Of a stretch of DNA of 64,000 nt, positions 9,309 through 19,500 are shown piece after piece; positions within the stretch are counted from its first letter, which is position 1; every line of letters begins with the position of its first letter. Where the stretch lies: the NCBI GenBank assembly GCA_004295565.1, contig AP019416.1, positions 4,934,084 through 4,998,083 of the forward strand, written 5' to 3'. The notes beneath the pieces were generated by a model. That model saw only the letters and a program-made list of their open reading frames with translations, made no database searches and was not told the DNA's origin. The DNA comes from Vreelandella olivaria. Lineage in GTDB: Bacteria; Pseudomonadota; Gammaproteobacteria; Pseudomonadales; Halomonadaceae. The translations under genes and the position numbers were made by a program.

Positions 9309-10057
9309 ATGCGTCAAGCCACCTGCTGCTTACTTTTCACGACAGTATTAATCGGCGGTATAGTCCAGGCCGATAGTAAACCACTACGTATTGGGGTCGA
9401 TGTGCCCTATGCGCCTTATCAATATAAAGAGCCTGATGGAACCATCACAGGGTTTGAAGTTGATTTAGTCAATGCTACTTGCGAACGCATGCAGCGCGAG
9501 TGCGAATGGGTAGAACAAGGTTGGGATGGAATTATTCCTGGGTTAATGGCGCGCAAATACGACCTAATAGCGTCAGCAATGAACATCACGGAAGAGCGTT
9601 CCCGGCAAGTTAGCTTCTCGGCTCCCTATTACCAAGTACCATCCGTTTGGGTTAAAAACATAAATAACGAGTACGATCTAGAAGGTGACTTGGCAGATGT
9701 AGCAATCGGTGTGCAGCAAGCCACTATTCAAGATGAATATGTTACTACCTACTATCCTGATGCGGATATTCATCGATATGGTGATTCAGGCTCTGTAGTT
9801 ACCGACATGCATGCGGAGCGCCTTGACCTTGTTTTCACTGCCTATTCTCTTGCTCAAGAAACGATGCTTCAGGACGAGCGTTTTATACAAACGGGGATTT
9901 AATTACCGGCCCAGAGTCGATTTATGGCCCCGGTATTGGTGCTGCTTTCCGTCCACGAGATGAAGCGCTGATAGAAGCTTTTGATAAGGCGATGCAAGAA
10001 ATTAAAGAAGATGGAACATTCGACAATATTTATAACGATTACTTTAAAGATCAGTAA
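9309..10057 (+). CDS. Family 3 solute-binding protein (amino acid/opine binding), one frameshift
   Basis: About 249 residues. A signal peptide (MRQATCCLLFTTVLIGGIVQA) precedes KPLRIGVDVPYAPYQYKEPD, the opening of HisJ/OccT/NocT-type binding proteins. Family motifs GFEVDLVNA and SAMNITEERSRQVSFSAPYY are clear. The frame stops early at a run of four G at 893-896 (9893-9896); adding one G gives IQTGDLITGPESIYGPGIGA and a normal end (DGTFDNIYNDYFKDQ). It pairs with the upstream oxidase. No cognate permease or ATPase is adjacent, so it may use a transporter encoded elsewhere. Confidence 0.83.
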
Positions 10058-10092
10058 CCTAATGGTTATTTAGATTCTTTCCTAGGCACAAC

Positions 10093-10130
10093 GCAACAAG
10101 CCGATCCAAAGGTCGGCTTGTTGCTTATTA
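10093..10130 (+). terminator. Rho-independent terminator after the binding-protein gene
   Basis: Perfect 12-bp stem GCAACAAGCCGA / TCGGCTTGTTGC with an 8-base loop, followed by TTATTA. It lies 35 bases beyond the stop of the binding-protein gene and before the convergent crc gene. Confidence 0.8.
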
Positions 10131-10173
10131 CCACTTACTCACTGCGACGCGGGAAAAGTGCGTTGTCTAACGC

Positions 10174-10941
10174 TTAAAGCGCCAGGTCGTACTCAACGAT
10201 TAGCGGTGCGAACTCGGAGAAGGTCGCATCGTAATCGATCCACGCGTCGACCACGTGGCGGCGGAAGTTGGGGCCGACTAACTGATAGTCGATCCGCCAG
10301 CCTTCCTGGCGCTCACGGGGCACATCTTGGTCAAGCTTCGGCCACCAGGTGTACTCACCTGCATCGCGGTTAATTTCGCGGAAGGTGTCGATAAACCCGG
10401 TGGGGCCAAGCACCTGATCCATCCAGGCGCGCTCTTCGGGGCGGAAGCCTGAGGTCAGTTGATTATCCGACCAGTTGGCCAAATCGACGGTTTTATGGGC
10501 AATATGCCAGGTACCACAGAGGATGTATTCGCGGCGTTTGCGCGACATCTTCGTCAAGTACTCTTGATACTGCTCCATAAACGACTGTTTGGCTTTTTGG
10601 TCACTTCCGTCAGGCATCAGGAAAGAGACGATACTGAAGCGTTCATAATCCGCCTGCAGAAAACGTCCTTCATGATCACACTGTGGAAACCCAAGGCCAT
10701 ACATAATCGCCTTGGGAATTTTGCGGCAATAGAGTGCCACACCGGAGAAACCGTCCTCTTCGGCATCCAGGAAGTAGCCTTCATAGCCTTCCGGATACAG
10801 AATGTGGTCACCCAGTTCAAAACTTTTTGCCTTGATGTTCTGCACGCAGACCACGTCGACATCCTGCTGAGCCAGCCAGTCCAGGAAGCCACGATCGACG
10901 GCATCACGAATACCATTGACATTGATGCTGGCAATTTTCAT
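10174..10941 (-). CDS. crc: Catabolite repression control protein Crc
   Basis: 255-residue protein of the exonuclease III/endonuclease-phosphatase fold, starting MKIASINVNGIRDAVDRGFL. The catalytic residues of ExoIII are absent: the metal-binding glutamate of the LQE motif is replaced (VVCVQNIKAKS), the G-D-x-N motif reads CGTWHIAH, and the terminal S-D-H reads FAPLIVEYD. These replacements, KRREYILCG and the end match Pseudomonas Crc, which lacks nuclease activity and works with Hfq to repress translation of catabolic mRNAs. The divergent neighbour is pyrE, the same pairing as in Pseudomonas. The frame is intact. Known for the family: global carbon catabolite repression; direct action on the catabolic island here is a guess. 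Confidence 0.9.
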   Translation of the reverse strand: MKIASINVNGIRDAVDRGFLDWLAQQDVDVVCVQNIKAKSFELGDHILYPEGYEGYFLDAEEDGFSGVALYCRKIPKAIMYGLGFPQCDHEGRFLQADYERFSIVSFLMPDGSDQKAKQSFMEQYQEYLTKMSRKRREYILCGTWHIAHKTVDLANWSDNQLTSGFRPEERAWMDQVLGPTGFIDTFREINRDAGEYTWWPKLDQDVPRERQEGWRIDYQLVGPNFRRHVVDAWIDYDATFSEFAPLIVEYDLAL

Positions 10942-11081
10942 AAATCGTCCCTTTGCGTCGCTGCTGTATGATACCCGACGTTTAGACGTTTGGGTAAAGG
11001 CAGCAGCTAAAACTTGCCATTTACCCTACTTTTATTGTTGCTTTCGTGCCGATTTAAACCTACCGCCTAGTGAGGAATACC

Positions 11082-11746
11082 GTGGCCACCACTCTACAAC
11101 CCTACCAGCGCGATTTCATTGCCTTTGCCATTGAGCAGGGCGTGCTTAAATTTGGTGAGTTTACGCTTAAATCCGGCCGCGTTAGCCCCTACTTTTTCAA
11201 CGCTGGCTTGTTTCAGACTGGCCGTGCGCTGGCCAAGCTGGGGCGTTTTACGCCCAGGCGATTGTCGATAGTGATTTAAACGCCGACGTGCTGTTTGGCC
11301 CAGCCTATAAGGGTATTCCGCTGGCAGCCGTTACAGCGGCGGCCTTGGCCGATCATCACGATATGGATATGCCCTACTCATTTAACCGTAAAGAGGCCAA
11401 AACCCACGGTGAAGGGGGCAATATCGTTGGCGCACCTTTAGCAGGCGATATTTTAATCATTGATGATGTGATTACCGCAGGCACCGCGATTCGCGAAGTG
11501 ATGACGCTGATTGAGCAGAGCGGTGCCCGCGCCGCTGGCGTTATCATCGCGCTTGATCGCCAGGAGCGCGGTCAAGGCGAGCGGAGCGCGATTCAGGAAG
11601 TCCAGGCCCAGTACGGCATGCCGGTGGTCAGTATCGTCACCTTAGAGCAAGTACTCACTTACCTTGAAGAGCACGCCGGAGGAGAAATGCTTGCCTACGC
11701 TGAAGCGATCAGAGCGTATCGCGACCGCTACGGCATTACCCACTGA
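11082..11746 (+). CDS. pyrE: Orotate phosphoribosyltransferase, one frameshift
   Basis: About 221 residues; converts orotate and PRPP to OMP in pyrimidine synthesis. The start is the GTG at 11082 ([15 protein letters not shown]) with GTGAGG seven bases upstream. Motifs: [20 protein letters not shown], and the PRPP loop [16 protein letters not shown]. The frame breaks at T4 11246-11249; one more T gives [20 protein letters not shown], the normal family sequence. It is divergent from crc and convergent with trmL (stop codons abut). Confidence 0.92.
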
Positions 11747-12216
11747 TTAGGCTTGCTCTGCGCCAGCAAAGCCTTGCTGGCGCCACGCTTCGTAGCTCAC
11801 AATAGCCACGGCGTTGGAGAGGTTCAGGCTGCGGTTGTTGGGCTGCATGGGCAAACGCAGCTTGTGCTCAGCGTCTAGCGCTTCGTGCACCTGGGGTGAA
11901 AGCCCGCCGGTTTCCGAGCCGAACAGCAGTACATCGCCTGGAGCAAAGTCGGCATCGCTGTAGCGGCGCGTACCTTTGGTAGTGATCGCCCAGATGCGCC
12001 GCTCCTGCATCGCTGCTTGAAAGGCGTTAAAATCCGCGTGGCGAGTGACGTTAGCCAGGTCGCGGTAATCCAGCCCGGCCCGGCGTAGCTTCTTCTCCTC
12101 CAGGTCAAAGCCCAGCGGCTCAATCAGGTGTAACCGACAGCCATTATTGGCCACCAAGCGCATGATATTGCCCGTATTGGGCGCCATACGCGGTTCAAAA
12201 GCGCTACTTCAAACAT
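11747..12216 (-). CDS. trmL: tRNA (cytidine(34)-2'-O)-methyltransferase TrmL, one frameshift
   Basis: SPOUT methyltransferase of about 156 residues that modifies the wobble base of tRNA-Leu. The ATG at 12216 gives MFEVALLNP; a missing base at 12192-12193 then shifts the frame, and repair gives [19 protein letters not shown], the family opening. Knot motifs are [10 protein letters not shown] and [18 protein letters not shown]. Converges on pyrE. Confidence 0.92.
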
Positions 12217-12312
12217 CGCCACCTGCCTATTGTTCGCCCATTATGCATTGACCAAGCGCCGCCGATTGTAATCGAAATCGCCTAGCAACTCTCGCAGAGG
12301 ATCACCCACGCC

Positions 12313-14376
12313 ATGACGCCTGCAACGCCCAAAAGCATTCTTAGCCGGATTAAAGGGCTGAACCCGCGCCAGCAGGAAGCGGTGCGTTATATCGATGGCC
12401 CCTGTCTGGTGCTGGCGGGCGCAGGTTCCGGTAAAACCAGCGTGATCACCACCAAAATTGCCTACCTGGTTCAAGAATGCGGGATGAGCGCGCGCAGAAT
12501 CGCCGCGGTGACCTTTACCAACAAAGCCGCCCGGGAGATGAAAGAGCGTGTGGGTCAGATGCTTCACGGCAAGGAGGGCCACGGGCTAACGGTCTCCACC
12601 TTCCACACCCTGGGGCTGAACATTATTCGCGGCGAGCTGAAAACCCTGGGCTACAAACCGGGCTTTTCCCTTTTGACCCGGAAGACGCCAAGGCGCTGCT
12701 GCGAGATTTGATGAACAAAGACGCCCAGGTGGACGCCGAACAAATCAACGCCGTGCAGAGCAAAATCTCCACCTGGAAGAACGATTTAGTGCTGCCCAGC
12801 GATGCGCTTTCGTTTGCCTCGGATGATGATGAGCACTTCGCCGCCCGGGTGTACGAAGCCTACGTGCGCCACCTTAAAGCTTACAACGCCGTGGATTTTG
12901 ACGATCTGATTCTGCTGCCAGTGGTATTGCTACAAAATGATACTGAGGCCTTAGAGCGCTGGCGGCGCAAAATCCACTACATGCTGGTGGATGAGTACCA
13001 GGACACCAACGTCTCCCAGTACCTGCTGGTGAAGCTACTCATGGCGGAGCGCTCCACCTTCACCGTGGTGGGCGATGATGACCAGTCGATTTATGCCTGG
13101 CGTGGCGCCCGCCCTGAAAACCTGATTACCCTGGGGAAGATTTTCCGCGCCTGAAAGTCATCAAGCTGGAGCAGAACTACCGCTCTACCGCCACCATACT
13201 GCGCGCCGCCAACACGCTGATCGCCAATAACCCCCACGTTTACGAAAAGACCCTGTACGATATGGGTGACGGCGCGCCGATTCGGGTAATCGTAAACCGC
13301 CATGAAGAGGCCGAGTCTGAGCGGGTCGCCAGCGAAATGCTCACTCGGCGCATCAAGGAAAAAGCCGAGTGGCGCGACTTTGCAGTGCTGTATCGCGGTA
13401 ACTTCCAGGCCCGCTTGCTGGAGCTTAAGCTGCAGCACTACCAAATTCCTTACAAGCTCTCCGGCGGTACGTCGTTTTCTCGCGCAACGAGATTAAAGAC
13501 ACCATGGCCTACCTGCGCCTGTTGATTAATCCCGCCGACGACAATGCTTTTTTGCGCATCGTGAACGTACCGCGCCGTGAAGTGGGCCCTGGCACGGTAG
13601 AGAAGCTTGCCAACTACGCCACCGAGCGCTCGATATCCCTGTTTGCCGCCTGCCATGAGCTGGGGTTGGAACAGGTATTACCGACCCGGGCCGTAGAGCG
13701 GCTATCGCGCTTTACCCACTTTCTCGACAGCGTGCGTAAGCGCATGGATCAGGGCGATGCCATTGCCGCCATACGCGACATGCTGCGGGATATGGATTAC
13801 GAGGCGTGGCTGTATCAAAACGCCAGCGCGCCCACCGTGGCCGAACGACGCATGGCTAACGTATGGATCTTGATCGATCAGTTAGAGAAGTCGCTTAACC
13901 GCGACCCTGAAGAGAGTACCGACGCTACAGAGACCGAAACCGACGGCGTGGAAGCAGCTATTTCGCGCCTGGTGCTGCGCGATATTCTGGAGCAGCAGGC
14001 GGAAGAGGATGATTCCGATCGCGTGCAGCTACTCACCATGCACGCCTCCAAAGGGTTGGAGTTCCCCCATGTCTATTTAATGGGCTTAGAGGAAGACCTG
14101 CTGCCCCACCGTAACGCCATTGAGGTGGGCACCGTAGAGGAGGAGCGGCGGCTCGCCTATGTGGGCATTACCCGGGCACGGCGTACGCTAACCTTGACCC
14201 TTGCCCGCCAGCGCAAAGCTTATGGTGAACTGATGGACTGTGCGCCCAGCCGCTTTTTAGACGAATTGCCTGGAGAGGATCTAGAGTGGGAAGGTCGTGC
14301 GGATAAAGAGGATCCGGATAAAAAGCAGGCCCGTGGCAAAGACGCCATTGCCGGGCTGCGTTCTTTATTGGGCTGA
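12313..14376 (+). CDS. rep: ATP-dependent DNA helicase Rep, three frameshifts
   Basis: About 688 residues, superfamily 1 3'-5' helicase that clears replication forks of bound proteins. Motifs in order: [20 protein letters not shown], Walker [18 protein letters not shown], the Walker B/DEXX region [53 protein letters not shown] and [15 protein letters not shown]. Three single missing bases, T4 at 12671-12674, G4 at 13133-13136 and T4 at 13474-13477, split the frame; repair gives [28 protein letters not shown] and [14 protein letters not shown]. Length and termini are normal. Confidence 0.92.
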
Positions 14377-14400
14377 AGGCTCTCTATTGGGCTGAAGGCT
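14366..14400 (+). repeat. Tandem copies of a 16-base direct repeat at the end of rep
   Basis: TATTGGGCTGAAGGCT occurs at 14366-14381, overlapping the rep stop codon, and again at 14385-14400; a degenerate third copy follows at about 14401-14416. A related copy lies at 15084-15102, on the other side of the YdcF-like gene, so the gene sits between direct repeats. Confidence 0.75.
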
Positions 14401-14418
14401 TTCTACTGGGGCTTGGTA

Positions 14419-15057
14419 ATGACACCAACAATGAGCCATGCGCTGACCTTATGGCGCTATCTCACCGCATCTCCTGGCTATCATCAGGAAGGACTACTGG
14501 TTGTCTGCGGATCGTACGATCTGCGTGTATGTGATTATGCCTGCGATCTTTTCAAGCGCCACAAATTCGATCGGCTTCTCATTACAGGACGAACTGGAAA
14601 TTGGACTCATCATCTATGGAGCGAAACCGAAGCGCGAATCTTTGCAAAGCGAGCCCGTCAGCACTGTATTCCTGACAAATCGATAATCCTAGATACTGAG
14701 GCGACAAACTTCGCTGAGAACATTCGCAATGCGCGCCTTCTCGTTCCCTCAGCCAGAAAAGTGACGTTTATTACCAAACTGAATTCTATTCGACGGGTTA
14801 TCACAACTGCGCCGGTTCAGTGGCCCGACGCCAATGTGCGGGCAGATGGGCCACCTATCCGCTTCCCCGAGGAAGTATCTAATGTTGTCGGGGTTTTTGG
14901 CTTGATCGCAGAGATGGTCGGGGACATCGACAGGCTCATCAAATACCCTGATGCTGGGTTCCAGGTGGCAATTAAGGTGCCGGACGATGTTTGGACTTCG
15001 TACCAATACTTAGCCGAACATGGCTTCGACAGTCATATGGTCGCGTTAACCGCCTGA
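14419..15057 (+). CDS. YdcF/DUF218 family protein
   Basis: 212-residue cytosolic protein with no signal peptide, starting at the ATG at 14419 (MTPTMSHALTLWRYL). It resembles E. coli YdcF and the DUF218 family: LLVVCGSYDLRVCDYACDLF, LLITGRTGN, ILDTEATNFAENIRNARLL, and VTFITKLNSIRRVITTAP, the three conserved blocks of the fold. YdcF binds S-adenosylmethionine in structural work, but its role is unknown. Codon use is more AT-rich than rep, and the gene is bracketed by short direct repeats (14366-14400 and 15084-15102), consistent with later insertion behind rep. The frame is intact. Confidence 0.75.
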   Translation: MTPTMSHALTLWRYLTASPGYHQEGLLVVCGSYDLRVCDYACDLFKRHKFDRLLITGRTGNWTHHLWSETEARIFAKRARQHCIPDKSIILDTEATNFAENIRNARLLVPSARKVTFITKLNSIRRVITTAPVQWPDANVRADGPPIRFPEEVSNVVGVFGLIAEMVGDIDRLIKYPDAGFQVAIKVPDDVWTSYQYLAEHGFDSHMVALTA

Positions 15058-15083
15058 AATTTTCACAACACGCTTTCTGTTGA

Positions 15084-15102
15084 GCTGAAGGCTCGCTATC
15101 GG
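15084..15102 (+). repeat. Downstream copy of the repeat flanking the YdcF-like gene
   Basis: GCTGAAGGCTCGCTATCGG differs at two positions from GCTGAAGGCTCTCTATTGG at 14372-14390. The two copies bracket the YdcF-like gene. Confidence 0.6.
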
Positions 15103-15208
15103 ACGAAGTGATATTTTCTGAGACAGACACATAAAAATAATCCACAGGGCGGTGACTAAAACACCCTGTGGATAAGATGGCTAAGCTATGAGCCTGCTGT
15201 ACTGTGTG

Positions 15209-16091
15209 TCATTCCTGAGCTTCAGCCATCATGTAATCGACAATCGCCATCACTTCTTCATCTGAAAGGTTAGGGTTGCCGCCTTTCGCTGGCATAGCGC
15301 CAATGCCGTTAATGGCACTGGCGTAGAGCTCGTCAGCACCTTTTTCCAGGCGCGCTGCCCAAGCTTCAGAATCGCCCAACATCGGCGAACCAGCTACACC
15401 GGATGCGTGGCAAGCCACACACCCAGAGCTTGCGTAAAGCGCTTCACCGTCCGGCCACTGCCACCGCTGGCTTCTTCAGAGGCGGCCGCGTCTTCTTCAC
15501 TCGCAGCGTCGTCATTAGCAGCCATTGCTTCTTCAGTTGCCGCTTCTTCGCCTTCAGCAGCAGCGGTCTCTTCGCTAGCGGCTTCATCGGTGGCACCTTC
15601 GTCGCTAGACGCTTCATCGTCTGCAGCAGCTTCGTCACCGCTACTCAACTCGGGCACTTCCATCACCGGCTCAACCATATAGGCAACCGCCGCTTCCACT
15701 TCCTCATCAGAAAGGTTGGGGTTACCGCCTTTGGCTGGCATGGCGCCGATACCGTTAATGGCGTGGTCTAGCAGCGTGGCGAAGCCTTGTTCAGTACGTT
15801 CAGCCCAAGCCTCTTCATCACCACGAATAGGTGCGCCCGCAGCGCCCGATTCGTGACAAGCGCTACACACATTGCCGTAGATGCCCTCACCGTCGATATC
15901 ACCGCCACTGCTGCTATCGCTGGAGGTGCCGCTGCGGTGCCGCAGTCTTGGCCTTGTAAACAGAGTTGACCCACCGGCGCCAAACGCTCGGCAATCGCAT
16001 CACGTGCGGCGTCATCTTGGGCATAAACACTGGATGTGCCCGCCATGAAGCCGAGGGCCGCCAGCCCGCTCATGATCAGCTTAGCTTTCAC
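15209..16091 (-). CDS. Di-heme cytochrome c5-type protein with acidic linker, two frameshifts
   Basis: About 294 residues, exported. GTG start at 16091 with GAGGTGGTGAGA upstream; signal peptide MKAKLIMSGLAALGFMAGTS ending SVYA. A first half-domain contains APVGQLCLQGQDCG. Heme site one is CSACHESGAAG and heme site two CVACHASGVAG; each is followed by an NGIGAMPAKGGNPNLSDEEV block with the axial methionine. Between them is a roughly 60-residue linker almost entirely of Ala, Glu, Asp and Ser. Breaks at about 15922 and 15453 are each one missing base; repair gives AAAPPSDSSSGGDIDGEG and SGPDGEALYASSGCVAC. Likely periplasmic electron carrier; partner unknown. It is transcribed alone. Confidence 0.85.
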
Positions 16092-16290
16092 TCTCACCAC
16101 CTCTTGAGTATTGTCATAAAACGTTTTTATCAATCTCTGTCTCAACTGCTGTCTCAAACCCTATGTGCGGTAACGCCAACATTGATGATGCACCGCCGAG
16201 ACGCCAAGACGTGCGTATAGAACTAGTATACCGGCAACGTAAAGCGCAAGAAAATGCTACTAAGCGCGCTGATGTATCCAATAGTCGCGA

Positions 16291-17267
16291 TCAAGCCTTT
16301 ATTTGGGCGCTTCGCCCCTCTCGCCACCCCCCTTTCCACGCTAGTAAACGCTGCTGTGCATAGCCGCTAAAACCCGCCTGCAGGTAAAGCCGTTTGGCCG
16401 GGAAATTAACCTCATCAACGCCCAGCGCCACTTCCTGTGCACCGGCCTGTTGGGCGAGCGCCAGGGCTTTATTTAACAGCGAACGCCCTAAGCCTTTGCC
16501 ACGCCATGCCGGCGTTAGGCCCATTAACATTAACTCCCAGCGGCCTAACACCGGGCGAGGCGCCAGTAGTAGCACGCCTACTACGACATTTTGAAAGCCA
16601 ACGGCGTACCAGTGCTGTGGCGCCTGGGGATCCTGTTGATAAAACCCGGCTAATAACTCTTTAATTGAAAGTATGTCGCGAAGGGGGCGGCTATCCAGCG
16701 ACCCCTCGCCCACTTCAGTCAACAGACTCAGTTGTTCCGCCAGAGAAAGCTCGCCAAACGGCTGCAGGGACAGCGGCAACGCTTCATTCATCGCTAACCG
16801 GCGGTGAGTGCTACCGATTAAATACTCCAAGCAGACTAACCGCTGCATACCGTGTTTAACCAACAGCCCTTCTGTTTCGGCGGCTTCAGCAGAAAGCTCC
16901 AGATGACATAGACGAATGTTTTGCGTTTCCACCCACTGGCGAGCCGTATCTAACAGCAAAGGTGCAGGATCTGCCGCTTTTGCGGTAGCCCTGCTTTTGG
17001 TAGCCCTACTTTTGGTAGCCATAGCTGCGCCATATTCATGGGCAGACGTTGTACCCAGATAGCGGCCGTTACCTGCCCCGCCTCAAGCGTTACCCATAGT
17101 CCTTCCCACTGCGTATCTGACTGATGGTACATAGCCTTTACGGCAGCACTCAGGGCCGTTTGCTGGGCGGGATCATGGGCAGCAGCAAGCTTTAGCAGGG
17201 CCTCGCGTCGCTTCTCTGGCGGGCAGGGCATTACGTTTAAGGTGCTTGAGGGGTACTGAGACATCAT
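16291..17267 (-). CDS. GNAT family N-acetyltransferase, one frameshift
   Basis: About 325 residues. The C-terminal half has a GNAT domain: VVGVLLLAPRPVLGRWELML, the acetyl-CoA loop GLTPAWRGKGLGRSLLNKAL (Q/R-x-x-G-x-G/A) and LGVDEVNFPAKRLYLQAGF. The N-terminal part (MSQYPSSTLNV, VTAAIWVQRLPMNMAQLWLP) looks like a second, degenerate GNAT-like domain. The halves are joined across a missing base in T4 16978-16981; repair reads GLPQKAADPAPLLLDTARQW. Just upstream of the break the DNA carries 15-base repeats encoding GLPK-type units. Substrate unknown. Confidence 0.8.
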
Positions 17268-17437
17268 GGTTGATCAATCAAGTGCAGAAGCTCCGAAGGA
17301 GTCATAAAGCGTGCTACGTTATTAGCCTACAATTTATAACCTCATCCTGACGGCCTAAGCCTTTGCGCGCCACCCTTATCACTGCTTATTTCAAGATTTA
17401 ATGGTGGCGATTGATTTGAAGGAGTAACCCACCCGCC

Positions 17438-18118
17438 ATGCGTATATTGTTGGTAGAAGACGATCCAAGCTTAGCCTCGGGTATTCGCTTGGCCTTAAAG
17501 CCCGAGCACTTCACCGTGGATCACCTTAGTGATGGCATTACTGCCCTGGCCGCATTAAAGGAGGGCGAACCCTTTGATGTGGTTATTCTCGACCTGGGGC
17601 TGCCGCGCATGGATGGTATGCAGGTACTGGAAGCCGTTCGACGGCAGGGCAATCGCGTCCCCATTTTAGTGTTAACCGCCCGGGATGCCGTCGATGAACG
17701 TATCGCAGGGTTAGATGCGGGTGCCGATGACTATTTAACCAAACCGTTTGAAGTCGCTGAATTAAAAGCACGCCTACGCGCCCTGTTGCGCCGTAGCAGC
17801 GACCAGGTAAACAGTGCTTTGGAGTGCCGAGGTATTCGCCTTGATCCTTTGACCATGCAGGTTAGTTACCAGGGGAAACTCGTGGCGTTATCGCGCCGTG
17901 AGCTCACCTTACTGCAAGAGTTTATGAGCCACCCGGGACGCGTATTCACCCGCGATACGCTAACGCGCCTGGTTTATGGCTGGGATGAGGACGTAGAAAG
18001 CAACGCCATTGAAGTCCATGTGCACCACCTTAGACGCAAATTCTTTCCTCACCTGATTCGCACGCTGCGCGGTATCGGTTACGTGATGGATAAAGCGGAT
18101 CAGGATGAGCACTCATGA
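17438..18118 (+). CDS. OmpR/PhoB-type response regulator (QseB/TctD-like)
   Basis: 226 residues, intact. Receiver domain at residues 1-115: the acidic pair in LLVEDDPSL, phospho-acceptor Asp in VVILDLGLPRMDG, Thr in LVLTARD and Lys in YLTKPFE. The C-terminal winged helix (LSRRELTLLQEFMSHPGRVF to RTLRGIGYVMD) binds DNA. ATG at 17438 is preceded by GGAG. It overlaps the kinase gene by ATGA, so the two form one operon. Stimulus unknown. Confidence 0.92.
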   Translation: MRILLVEDDPSLASGIRLALKPEHFTVDHLSDGITALAALKEGEPFDVVILDLGLPRMDGMQVLEAVRRQGNRVPILVLTARDAVDERIAGLDAGADDYLTKPFEVAELKARLRALLRRSSDQVNSALECRGIRLDPLTMQVSYQGKLVALSRRELTLLQEFMSHPGRVFTRDTLTRLVYGWDEDVESNAIEVHVHHLRRKFFPHLIRTLRGIGYVMDKADQDEHS

Positions 18119-19500
18119 GCTCCATTCGCCAACGCACCCTGGGGCTGGCGCTGCTGGTATTTGGCATTAGCATGCTGGTGATTGGTTTTATCAGTTATCG
18201 CTATGCTGCCCATGAAATTGAAGCACTGTACGACGCCAGCCTTGAGCAGGACGCACGCCTATTAGAAGGCCTGCTGCAAGCTCCCCTACCGGAGGAGGCG
18301 CGCGATGGGCTGCTCAACAGTCTAGAAAATGCCTTAGGGAATGCGGCGAGATCCAATCGCCGCCTTGCAGGACACCGGACGGACAGCCAAATGGGCTTTC
18401 AGCTATGGGAAGCGAGCCGCCTCTTGGTGCGCTCAGCCAATGCCCCCGAGTCGCCGCTGGCGAACCTCCCCGCTGGCTTCAATAGTCAGTCTATTGATGA
18501 GGTCGAATGGCGCATTTATGTGCTTGATGTCAGTCACTCCACCCAGCGAATTGTCGTTAGCGAGCGAGAAGACGTACGCGGCGAACTGATCAGGGCGGTA
18601 GCGCTACGTACCCTTTGCCCGACCTAATTGGCCTGCCGCTCCTCACGGCCCTGCTTTGGTGGTCGATTGGCTGGGGCTTGGCACCGCTATCACGCATGGC
18701 TGAGCAGATTCGCAGTCGTGATCCGCACAATTTGCAGCCTTTGACGCTTAGCCCTCTGCCCCAAGAGTTAGACACTATTGCCGGGGCGCTCAACCGTTTG
18801 TTAGAACGAATTCGCAGAATGCGCGTACGTGAAAAGCGTTTTATTGCCGATGCCGCCCATGAATTACGCACGCCCTTAGCAGTACTGGATCTACACGCTC
18901 AAAATGCCCTGACTGCGGATAACCTTGAAGATCGTCAGGAAGCACTCAATCACCTGCGCGGTGGCGTCGCACGGGCCACGCGTTTGGTTACCCAGCTTTT
19001 AACGCTGGCTCGCCTGGAGCCTGAAGAGGAGTCGCAGCCTGAATACCGCACCAGCCATCTGCTGAGTGAAGTGCGTGAGACCCTGGCCAAGCTTTTCGCC
19101 CCTGGCCGCTGAGCGCGAACAGCAACTGCTGCTAAATGCGGATGAACAGGCGGACTGGTCGATGTTAGAAGAACCAGGCGCCATTGAAACGCTGGTGCAG
19201 AATTTGGTAGGTAATGCCATCCAGCACTCGCCCAGACAAGGTACTATCAGCGTCACGCTATCAACGACGCCACACGGTTTTCAATTATTAGTCGACGATC
19301 AAGGCCCCGGCATACCCAGCAATGAACGCAAAAAAGTGGTTGAGCGCTTCCAGCGCGCGGGTTCCAGCGCTGGCTCAGGGTTAGGGCTTTCCATCGTTGA
19401 GCGATTGGTGGCACGTCACGGCGGCACCCTTCAGCTTGACGACGCACCTAGTCGAGGCTTGCGCGTACGAATTTACCTCCAGCGCCCAAAAGAGGACTAA
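18115..19500 (+). CDS. Membrane sensor histidine kinase (QseC/TctE-like), two frame breaks
   Basis: About 462 residues. TM1 is at about residues 10-30 (GLALLVFGISMLVIGFIS); a periplasmic sensor region is followed by TM2 (LPLLTALLWWSIGWGLAPL) and a HAMP linker. The phospho-acceptor box is FIADAAHELRTPLAVL, the N box NLVGNAIQHSP, G1 DDQGPGIPSNERKKVVERF and G2 GSGLGLSIV. Breaks: a missing C at 18611-18613 (repair RTPLPDLIGLPLL) and one extra T at 19093-19096 (repair TLAKLSPLAAEREQQLL). The second is one of few apparent insertions in this window. Partner is the adjacent response regulator. Confidence 0.88.

Noticed and set aside
10174-10941. Exodeoxyribonuclease III
   Set aside because: All catalytic residues are replaced and the sequence matches Crc, including the pairing with pyrE.
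12241-12582. 113-residue minus-strand frame at the start of rep
   Set aside because: Overlaps the Walker A region of rep and has no family features.
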